From: Rhineura floridana
Taxonomy: Eukaryota > Chordata > Lepidosauria > Squamata > Rhineuridae
Assembly (NCBI RefSeq): GCF_030035675.1
Contig: NC_084500.1
Coordinates: 14,197,100 to 14,261,099 of the forward strand
DNA length: 64,000 bases
Reading direction: 5' to 3'
Positions within the stretch are counted from its first letter, which is position 1. Each line of letters opens with the position of its first letter. The notes under the pieces are model-generated. The model was given only the letters and a program-made list of their open reading frames with translations, did not search any database and was not told the origin of the DNA. Positions 44,198 to 55,700 of the stretch are shown here, in pieces. A program made the translations under genes and the position numbers.

Positions 44198-47100
44198 CTG
44201 CAAAAAATATCAATCAATATTTATTAGATTTATATTCCACCCTTCCTCCCAGTAGGACCCTGGGGTGGGAGGGCAAGATGAACACTTCCAAAGGTATCCT
44301 CCAAGGTGGGCATATTTCCAACCTTCTGTCACTTTTTAAAAGTTTGCATCTCACCTTACTTTAGGCTTCTATCCAAATAAGTTCTACTCAGAGTAGGCCC
44401 ATCAAAATTAATGCATCTAAGTTAGTAATGTCTGTTTTTAATGGGTCTACTCCAAGTAGCACTGGATACCACCTTTGCTATTCATTAAAATCACATACAG
44501 ATCCGTTTCCTATCCCAGTAGGCCAAAGCAGAGTACAGAAGAAAAATTCCAACACTAAGTGTCATAGGATAGCAGTTGGAAAGGGCCTGTGAGACCAACA
44601 GTATTAAAATATATATGTCATCTAAATAAAACTGCAGGCAATGTCAGGGGTATAGACAACAGGTTGTGATCAATTCAGTCCTATTCTGGGTAGACCCATT
44701 GAAAAGAATGAGCCCAAGTTAGTCATATCTATTAGCTTCATTGGGTCTACCCCGAGTAGGACTAGCACTGAACACCACCCAATATCAATAATCTTTGTTC
44801 CTTTGAAGCCTCACCCTTACCTGACCAACACCTGACATCATGCACGATATCAGGTATAGGGCAGTTGGGTGTGGCTTCCCCAAAATGGCCTCATGAGCCA
44901 AATGGGTGGCAGGAGGGGAAGCCTGGTGGGCCAAGTTTGGCCCACGGGCCGGAGGCTCCCCACCCCGGCATAAAGAAAGGCAATCTTTTAGGCATCCTGT
45001 TCCTGAGTTGTTTAGGGCTTTGTGTGTCACCAACAAGCCTTTTAAGTGCATAACTAATCCTGACCTGCATCTGTGCTGGAATTATTTAAGGCATTTTGTT
45101 TTTCCAGATTTTTTTTAAAATACGCTTTTAGTGTTTTATCACGTGTCTGCTGCTCTGAGCTCCCTGTGGGAGGAAAGGCAAGATAGAAATGTGACAAATA
45201 ACACCAACACCTTTGAAAATGACTCGATAGCTAACAGGAAACCAGCGGAGCACGTTTAGCACAGCTGTGATGTGTGCATGACCTGAGCTCCCCCGGGTAA
45301 CCTTGCTGCTGCATTCCGTCTTATCATCCATCCAGGAGAGACGGCCCATCCAGTTACTTACAAGGAGTTCCACCAAGCTCTTGGCTCCTTTCCCAGAGTC
45401 TGGCGCAGCGGCCGCCTCTGGAGGTTCTGCATGCAACAATGCTGCTTTCCTCTGCTCCAACCAAGGCACGGGCGGCCTGCCCTTCTCTGCCCGACAGCAA
45501 GCCTCGGCGTGCGGGTCTTTGGTCTTGTCCCGGTGGAACTCAGTGTGCAGGGCGCTCCCTGAGCCATCGTGATTACTCGGCTCTACGACGCAGTTACTCA
45601 GCTTTTGGATCTGGAAGAAGGGAAAGCAGACGTCCCAGGTGAGGAAGAGTCACCCGTTTGCTCTCACATGCCCCTCAAACCGGAAGCAGGTGGGAGTGCC
45701 GCGGAGTTGCCCTCCTAACCAGTCGAGACCGGTGGCTCTGATCTCAGTGGGGCAGGGAATCCACCCTGGGTTTTAGTCTGAGCATTCGAGGAGCTGTCCA
45801 AGGTGCTGAACTGTCGAGCTGGGCAGTTCCACAGCACCAGCCCACTCCAGCCGTTGCTCCTTTTTCAAATCTGATGGCTGCAATTAATTTCATCACATCA
45901 GCAGTGAGAAGGGTGCATACGGATATTCCTGCAAAGGGCAGTTTTGCCAGGGAGTGTTGTTGTGCAACAGGGTGAGCTTTGCTCTCACCCACCCTCACTC
46001 TAAAAATGACACACGCAGAGCGTCCATATCAAACACAGATCCCACGTTCGACGCCTGGCCCCTCCAGTTTTTCCAATGATGGGCTTCACTTGCACCCAGC
46101 GCTAAGCCAAACAATGACTTTAGCATGAAAGAGAAAATGGTGTCAGCCTGCTCTGGGTCCTGCTGCTGCTATGCCACCCAAAGCCAAGCCATGGTTTGCC
46201 TTAGCGCTGCATACAAACCCAGGCTCATGGCTTGTCTCCTTTCCAATGAGCCACGAGCATTAAACAAAGAACGAACTATAGATAGAGCTCATGGTTTGTT
46301 GGGCGTGGGACGAGCCACGAGGGCACCACATTGGCTGTCCCGTGACCCACACTTCCCCCCACATACAGACCACTTGAAAATTGCTGAGGGTCTCAGAAGA
46401 ACACTTAATACATTTCCTGCCTGCAGTAGCAATTATAATTCCATAGAATGCAAGCTACAGTACAGGAAAATACAGTGTAAGAAAGTAAAGCAGCAATGAA
46501 AAGGAAATTAAAAATCAATATAATATTTAATGCGATCTTCAACCAGAAATCCACAGACACACCACAGACCACCTGAATGAAGCTCATGGATCACTGGCAT
46601 CCATGGACCACATTTTGGAACCTTGCCCTAGATGATGTCATTCTAAAACACCACAAATTCCCCCAGAAACTGACACACACACTTACGTGTTCAGCCTCAC
46701 CCTTCCTGCTTTTCTTCTTCTTCTTCTTGTTTTTCCCTTTTGTATTGCTGTCTTCAGAGTTTGCCCAGCACTCGACACAGCTGTCCCCATCCTCCTCCTT
46801 GTCCTCGCAGCGATGGATGCAGGGATCATCGCCTGCAAGGCAGAAAGTGGTCCTCTTAGCAACAGGGAAAAGGAACCTGAGGCCAAATGCGGCCCTCCAG
46901 ACCTCTCTCTATCTGGCCCTCGAGACTCTTCCTTGGGCACACACGGAGGGTGGCAACATGCGATTGGGCCTTTTCAGTGGTGGCTCCCCAACTGTGGAAT
47001 GCTCTCCCCAAGAGAGGTCCGCCTGGCGTCATATTTATCAACCTTTAGGCACCAGGTAAATACTTTTTTATTAAGCATTTTGCTCCTAATCTGTGCTCAG

Positions 47101-50100
47101 CTTTTAGCTTGGCAGGATAGGTTGTGTCCTTTTTTATGTTATTGTCGGATGAGCACTTTTTGTGTGTTTGGTGGCTGTTTGTGGGGTGTGTTTAAATCTC
47201 CGATGTATTTTCAATGTTACATTGTTTAAAAAGCATATATAACGCAAGTCGCTTTGAGACGAAACTTTTTGCAGTAAGCAACAAACTGATATTATTCATC
47301 GTCGTAATTTTCACGCCAGGCCTACCGTTTTCATCGTGATTGCAAATCCCTTCAGTGCAAGCAACGTCTGAGCCCTCTCGCGATCCCGTTTCACTGCCTT
47401 CCATGCTGGAGGAGTAGCCACAGTCGCTGCCGTTACAATGTGCAGATAAGCCTGGAAAAGAGAGACAAGACAGTTGCTTAGCAAAGCAAAAGACAAAGGG
47501 GGCTGTGCTTTTGTAGCACACACAAAATAGAGGGGGGAATGTCCCAGGGCTGTCTGCAGCGCTCTGTACTATTGTAGCCCAGAGAGCTTCGGCTATGGGG
47601 TGGTATATAAATGCAATAAATAAATAATAACGCTCAACGCATTTCAAGCCACTGTTGTGGTTTGTTTTTTACTTCAGGCAGCTATAAGCATAGTCAAAAA
47701 ATATGTACAAATCCATATTACTTCCTCCCCTTTTTAAAACTATCTCACAGGGTAGGGGAGTGGAGGTAGGCCTGTTTGAACCTGCAGTTCTAAGTACAGT
47801 TGCCTGGGGGTAAGTCCCATTCTACACAGCAGGACTTGCTCCCAAGTAGATGTGCACAGATTGCTCTGTAAAAAGAGGACTGTAGTACTTTAATGTACAT
47901 ATATTGGAGGTGACATACCACACACACAAACACTGTTTTTATATGAGCATTTATTATTGCAGAACAGAGATGGGGAACCTGTGGCCCTTCAGATGTTGCT
48001 GAGCGACAACTCCCATCAGCCCCAGCAAGCATGGCTGACAGCCAGGGATGATGGGAGTTGTCGTTCAGCAACATCTGGTGGGCCAAAGGTTCTCCACACC
48101 TGGTGTAAGACAGGGATTGGTTTCAGTGCGGAGAGTTCCCTAAGGAGCACGGGACAGTCCAAAATGAAGTTTGACTTGACTGGTCAACAGTTTTTAGAGG
48201 AATCCCACTCAACCTACCTTTCTTTATTTTGGGTGAACCCAGTAAAGTGCCACCAGTGGGACAAGTGCAGGAAGTGTTTTCATTGGTAACAATGACCTCG
48301 ATGCAGCTGCCTTTCTCCTCTGCGCTGCCGCAGGCTTTGCAAGCGCCCTCCAGGAAGTTTTCCTTCAAAGGGAGACGGAAAAAGGAGAAGCATGATGGAC
48401 AACCCAAGAGACACGCCAACAAGGCCTGAACTCTTCAGACGACAAGCGTGCATGACTGAATTAACAATGTCACCCCTTTTTAACATCACAGGGAGGTCTG
48501 GCGGTGAGGTTAAGAAAGACCTGCTGGAGCAAGCAGGTGCCCTCAACGTTTTGTTTGGACAACAGCTCCCATCAGCTTCAGCCACCACAGGTGTGTGTTG
48601 CTGGGGCTGATGGCCGCGTGGGCTACGGATGGGATACTCGTTGACCGTGCAAAGCACCCCAGGTTCCCATCCCAAATAAGCCGCCACCTCACGGAGCGGC
48701 CCCAGCTCTGCGGCAGAGGGTGCGCTTTTCACGAGACCAGCTTCCACGTCGTTTCCAAGGGCAGCCCCACGCAGAGCGCGTTCCAACAGTCTAATCTGGA
48801 CGTTACCAGAGCATGGTGGCCAAGTTATTTCTGTCCAAGAGGGGCCGGGAAAAGGCACTGCTAGCCACTGAGGCCACCTGAGCCTCCAGTGGCAGCGCTG
48901 AATCCAGAAACACCCCCAACTGCGGAATTCCTCCTTCAAGGGAACAGCAACTCAACTGTCCCCCCCACCTCTGGGGTGTGAGAACTCAGGACACATAACG
49001 CCTCTGCCTTGTCAGGTTTCAGCCTCAATTCATTAATGCCAGATATGACCCATATTCATTATTACTTGTATCCAGACATTCCGAAGAGCTCACGGTGGTG
49101 CTGGGGGACCTTTGGCTCCCTAGATGTTGCTGGGCTGCAGCTGCCAGCATCCTTTTCAATGGGCCATGCCAACTTGGGGCTGATGGGAGCTGGAGTCCAG
49201 CCACACCTGTACAGAGTCCAAATGCCGACCGGAGCAGACCAGGAAGCCCAGGCTTGAAGATGCTCACCTTCTCCTGGCTCCTCTCCTTCTCTTCCGCCGC
49301 TTGCAAGGGAGCAGGGATCTCGCACGCGCACTTATTTTTCCTCCGGTTCTTGCGCTTCTGGCGCTTCTTCTCTTGCTTGAGCTCTCGCACCCGCTCCTCT
49401 TCGGAGAACTCCTCGCAGAGCTGCTCCAGCCGGCTGATGCCTTGCACTCTTTCCACGGCCATCTGCGCAGGAAAAGACAAAACGCTCAGCTGTGCGAGCC
49501 CGACAGGTCGCGGACTCGCTTCTTTGCTTTCTCCAAAGCAACTTTTAAATTCTCTCTCCCCTCGGCTATGGCATCTCCTCAGAGCTGGGGGCCAAACGTG
49601 GCCCTCCAGACCTCCCTCGACCCCCGCTTTGCTCAATGCGCATGCTCAAGTTTGGACCCCTAATGGCTCTTAAAACTTTAGTTGCAGGCAAGGAGGAAAA
49701 CCACAGAAACACAGGAAGTTGCCTTCGTCTGAGTCAGACGATTGGTCCAACAGCTCAATATTGTCTACACTGACTGGCAGGGTTTCAAGCAAGAAGCCTC
49801 TCCTAGCCCTAACCCAGAGATGCCAGGAACTGGACCAATGAGCTTCTGCACACCCAGTAGATCATCTGACACTTGAGCTATGGCCCTTCCCCGAATCCTA
49901 TTTTAATTAATTAAGTTTTTTACCTCAAAACTTTTTCGTAAAGCATCAACGCCCAGGTAGAAGAGCATCTGCCATGTCTGTTCCTCCGCCCGGAGCTTTT
50001 GCCAGATACGGTGCAGCCGTTCATAAAGGTGGATCCCCAAGCAGGTGAGGACCTCCTCTTGGGCGATGTCTATTGTCTTTGCGTGCCTCTCTCTCCGCCT

Positions 50101-52679
50101 GGAGGGGTGAGAAATGAAGAGCACTGCAGCAAGGCACTCAAAGGGACCGCTTTTGATGCACCGACCTCAAGCCAGTCTCCTGATTCAGAAGCAACTTCTT
50201 GAGCAGGTAAAGGACGGTGCATGTATTTGCTGGTGTTTAGTGAAAGGTTCCACACTGGCATTTGCGGGCGTGTTACGCTGCCCTTGCCATACAACGTTTT
50301 TCAGAAGCTGTCGCCGTCAGAAGCCAAACGGTTTTGTCTCATGGCTGACTAGCCATGATGACTATGGTCCACCTCCAGTTTCAGAGGGAACATGCTTCTA
50401 TCAGTGGCAGGGAGTCACATCAGAGCTTGGAAAAGTTACTTTTTTGAACTACAACTCCCATCAGCCCACTCCAGTGGCCATGCTGGCTGGGGCTGATGGG
50501 AGTTGTAGTTCAAAAAAAAGTAACTTTCCCAAGCTCTGAGTCACACAAGTAGGGAGAGTGGCTGTTACATTCTGGTCCTGCTTGTGGGCTTCCCATAGGG
50601 GCATCTGGTTGGCTGCTACAAGAACAGGAGGATGGCCCAGATGAGCCCTTGGCCTGTTCCAGTAGGCAGGCACCGCTTATGTCCTTAAGACCAGGGAAGA
50701 GGGGGAGGGAGAATCCGTTTGGAAAAATGCTGCGTGGATTTTTTGTTTTCATGCTTCCAGCCTGTCAAACCTGTTTCTAAGGCACCATGTACACAGAAGG
50801 GGGCAAGTTCTTTGTTTCAAGCATCGCATTGAGGCCAGCCTCTCCCTTTGGCCTTGCGTTCTCGATACAAGCCTGGAGGCAGAAAATGACGCAATTCCCT
50901 TTGTGGGCCCAACGGGGCTCTGGCCCGTTTGCTTGCCTCTTGCCAAACAGCAACTCCCCCATGTCACATGGCAGGGCTGCTTTTGAAAATGATAGAGAGG
51001 GCTTTCAAAAAGCAGGTGGGGGGCAAGGTGGCAGATAGGATCTGCTAAGCCCTTAGAACAGGGGTGGGAAATGGATCCGTCCCCTTCCCCCATAGGTCAA
51101 GTCTGACCCACACCCGTCAATCATGACATCACAGTGCTAGGCAGGCCCCAACGATCAACAAATTGTTGGCAATTGCAAAGCACTGTGCATGGGGCAATGG
51201 TTGGTGGTACCTGAACCCCCCCCTTTCAGCCCAGCTGGCATCAGGTGCAGAACAGGTGGCCTGGCCTGAACAGTCTTGTGGACTAAATGGGGAGGAGTAG
51301 CTGATGTTATATTCGTTCAAGTCAATTACGACTTATGGCGACCTTATGAATCTTTTTTGGATATATTCATAGGGTTTTCATGGTAAGAGGCATTCAGAGG
51401 TGGGTTACCATTGCCTTCTTCTAAGCCTACGGCACCCGGTATTCCCAGGCGATCTCCCAGCCAAGTACTAACCAGGCCTGATCCTGCTTAGCTTCCAAGA
51501 TCAGACGAGATCGGGCATGTTCAGGGAAGTATGGCCATAGGCAATGGGGAGGAGAGATGGGCCTAATTAGGCCACCAGCTAGAGGTTCCCCATCCCCTTC
51601 CTTGGAACCTACGCTCTTGTGCATGCAGGAAGAAGCCCTGCAGACACCAGGCACAGACCACAATTTGATGCATTTTATGTACATGGGAGTGATGCCTGGC
51701 GCACAGGACCTGCAGCCAAACATCGCAAACCTGCACATGTTTACGGGGAAACCAAGCCCCATCGACTTCAACAGTGTCTGCATGCAACTGTGCGCAGAAT
51801 TTCGGCAGGCTTACAGTGCAATCCTGTGCTTGCATGCTGACTGATATGCTTAACTCAAGATGAGTATAATGATGGGCTCTGCATCCGTAGTGTAATCTGA
51901 CAGTGGTTTGTTGTTAGTAGTAGTGGCAGCATTTATATCCTTTTCTTTAATTTAGTTTTTATTTCTTGTACCTTCAGTATTGTTTATTTTGTTCTGCCAC
52001 CCTAGTCAGAGGCAGCATGCTTCTGAAAACCAGTTGCCGGAAGCCTCAGGAGGGGAGCGTGTTCTTGCACTCAGGTCCTGCTTGCAGGCTTCCCCCAGGC
52101 ACCTGGTTGGCCACTGTGAGAACAGGATGCTGGCCTGATCCAGCAGGCTCTTCTAATGTTCCATTTTTTCTTTGTTTCCATTATCTTTCCTTTCATTGTC
52201 AAATTTGTAAATAAATACATTTCATTGTGACCAGAGGGGCTGAACTCCCTAGCTTAAGTGTGCCCAGGACTGCAGCCTTAAGCATTTTAAAAACAAACTT
52301 TTTTTTTTTTTAAGGAAAAATAGAGGAGTGTACTTAATCGATATATCCAGACGGATCTCAGTATCCGTTAAGAGAAACAAGAACCTGGAACAGTAATTTG
52401 CAGAACACTTTTGGCAATGACAACATTCATGCCACATGCAGGTTAAGAGAGCTCGCAGAGGGGAAAAACATAAATATCCTTAAAGAGCGCATTCATGGCA
52501 CCACCACCTAAGCAAAGAACAATATTAACTCAGGTGGCTTCTTGCAAATTCATTTATTTATTTATTCAATTTATATCCCGCCCTTCCTCCCACAAGGAGC
52601 CCAGGGCGGCTCAGCCTAAGTTTCACACATCCTCAGTAGATGCATAAGTACTTTGGCTTGCTGTTCACAAATCCCAGGA

Positions 52680-52725
<46 letters not shown>

Positions 52726-55700
52726 CGCATGTGGGAGAGGAGGAAATTAAGTGAGAAATCCACATTGCGGCCGACGCAACTGCTGAAGCCAAGTTGTCTT
52801 TCGAGAAGCGCGCATGTGCAAGAGTTAGTAATTCGCCACAAGCTATTCCACCCAACGCCCCTAATCACCAAAATCAAAAGGTCTCTCCATATGTTCCTAG
52901 CCAGTGACAAGCAGCCATGGTGGGGGGCATCAATGGAGGTATCAATGCACTTGCACTGGGCAGAGCGGCTGGTGCCCATTGGGAGTGGTGGGGCGGAAGG
53001 CAGGGGAGCCCCACAGTAGGTGGTGCCAGAGCCAATGACAGGAAGAGCCAACTCATTCTAGTTTGGTCCCCCCCCATCCTCCTCCCTGCCAAGTTCTACA
53101 AGGGCAACACTGGGACTAAGGAGGAGGAGGGCAGTGCCAGCCAACACCACCCCTTGGACTGGTTGTAAGTTAAGGAGGCAGGCAGGCGGAAGCTGGTTAG
53201 TGGGGCAGGGCCCCATTTGCCCTAATACAGGGGCTCCCAAGCTGTGGTCCACCACGTTCACTCAGGTGGTCCAGGGTGTATGTAGATTTGTGGCTGAAGA
53301 TGCGAGACGGCAGGCACACCCATTGCCTTAAATGTTCATACTGACTTTCAATTGTAGGTTTACTGCATCTTTCATTTCTTAAATTGTATTTTATCCGGTT
53401 ACACTGAATTCCACGGAATACCCACTGCAATACAATAAAACTACAACGTGCAAGGAGTAAAAGGACCAAGAAAAACAGAATGAAAAAATCACGTGCAGAG
53501 GAACGTTCAAAAGGCAGAAAGGTGGGGCAAAACGTTTAGGAATCACTGCCCTAATGGACCAGCCTCCACTGGTGTTGGAGTTTCTAGAACAGTGGTTCCC
53601 AAACCTTCCCCCCCCCCCCAAGACCACTTAAAAATTGCTGAGGGCCTTGGCGGACCACTTAATGCTTTTCCCTGCCTGTGCTGTATGGTTTTTGATGGTA
53701 TTCGTGTTGCTTCCTTTACTACTTGTATTTCATTGTGTTACCATTTGCATCCCACACAACTCAAACTGTACAATGTAGGAAATAAAAAAATCAGTAAAAA
53801 TGAAAATCAGTATGACTACCGTAGGGCCCCACTCATACGGCAGGTTACGTTCCAGACCCCCGCTGTAAAGCGAAAACCGCTGTAAAAAGGAACCCACTGA
53901 ATAGAATGGCATGCGATGCCTGAAAACTGCCGTAAAAGCGGAACAAGCGCTGTATGAGTGGGGCTTTAGTCTAATTGCGTTTGAGACTGCTGTAAAGCGA
54001 ATCGCTGTAAAGCAGGGCCCTACTGTATTTAAGGGGGACACACCACAAACCACCCGAATGAAGCTCGCAGACAAATAGTGGTCCATAGATCAAGGCTTTG
54101 GAACCTCTGTTCTTGAACAATGGATAGGAAGAGCTTGACCAATGTATTTAGGGGAGTTGGATCTGGGGTGGTAGGGCCATCACATCCAGAGCCCTAGTGG
54201 TCTTGTACAACACATCAATATTTTTTAAAAAATTACAAGGAGCCACCTTCCAAATGCCTGCTCCGACTATTTCCAAGCAGCCGGCAATTCTATTTTAAAC
54301 TATACAGAGGCGCGTCCAACCTTGTCGTTATCGACATTTCGATGCCAGGTCAAGGCACACTTTTTTGCACAGGCCTTTCAGTGTGGAAGATCAGAATATG
54401 CCTCTCATTTCGTGCTGACGTCTGACACGGAGCTGGAGGGCCAAAGGGAGGAGCTGGGGGGAACCCACTGTGGGACTGTAGGGGGAAAGGCAGGCTATAA
54501 ATGGATATATAAACAGGAGTGGGGAGCCTTTGGCCCTCCAGATGCTTGCTAGGGGCTGATGGGAGGTGTAGTTCAGCAAACATCTGGAAGGCCAAAGGGT
54601 CCCCAAACTTGATATAAATACATGTAACAAATAAGTGAATTCTTCCAGTTTTGTTTACGAGCCAACACGCCACTTTAGGCCCAGATGGCTCCACATAGGT
54701 GCCTTGTACTGTCAGATCCATTTGTCCATCTGGCTCAGTGCGGCCTACACTGACTGGCAGCAGCTCTCCAGGGTTTCAAGCAGGAGTCTCTCCCATGCTG
54801 GGGATTGAATCCGGGACCTTCTGCATGCAAAGCAGATGCTCTAACCACTGAGCGACACCCTTTCCCCAAACGAAAGCACACATGACGTGGAAGCGCATGT
54901 GTGAGGAAATGATGCGCCTCATCCCAAAAGGGGACCAGCAACACGGCCGAGAGAGACAGGGAAGACCCCACCACCACACACGCAAACACGACATGTATAT
55001 ATCTTGCGGTGGAAATATACATCGAGTAATTCTTTCCAAAGAAGCAAAAGCGCTAGATAGCCCACTCTAGCAAATTACATACTCATACCCTCCTGCGAAC
55101 TCGGGCTCGGCTCGGCCGAGGAGGTGCGCGATGAAGTCCGTCTCGCAGCACACGTGGATGTGGCGCTCATGTGGACAGCAGCGCAGCCCCTCGTACAGCG
55201 CGGCACAGTAGCCTTTCTCCTTGCTGCAGTCCAGCTCGCCGATCAGGATGGTGTAAGCCCGCAGAACTTTGTTCTTGCAATCGGTGCAAAACCTGTTCGG
55301 AAAAGGGGGAAGAGAGCAAGTTTGTTTGTTTTGAAAGGCACATGTGTAGTGAAGTTTAAAAATAAGGAAATGGCACCTAGGAAGCTGTCTTACATAGAGT
55401 CAGACGATCTAGTGAAACATTGTTAACCCTGACTGGGGATCGCCCAATATGTCGATTTCTGTTTTTCAGTTTTCTAATCTTCAGATCTGCTCTCCGCATC
55501 AGTAGCCTTGTTGTTGCTTCTTCAATGTCCCCATGAAAGTTCATCAACGTTTTAATGAGTTCTTCCCTAACACACATCTTTGCACAGCAATTCCCCCTAA
55601 TATGATGCATTTTTGGTACACTATTTTCACAAATATATGCATTTTAGGCAAACTTTATTGTGGTTATATGCATTTGGGAGCATATTCAGGGCCGGCATCA

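Noticed and set aside
46687-47229. A 180-codon plus-strand frame
   Set aside because: It is the antisense of a GGNBP2 exon joined to an L2-like fragment.
49025-49636. A 203-codon minus-strand frame as one exon
   Set aside because: Only 49268-49462 matches GGNBP2 and has splice sites; the rest is intron and MITE.
51423-51542. A functional 5S rRNA gene
   Set aside because: It has several substitutions, runs directly into a SINE tail with no T-run terminator at the expected place, and is a single copy in an intron.
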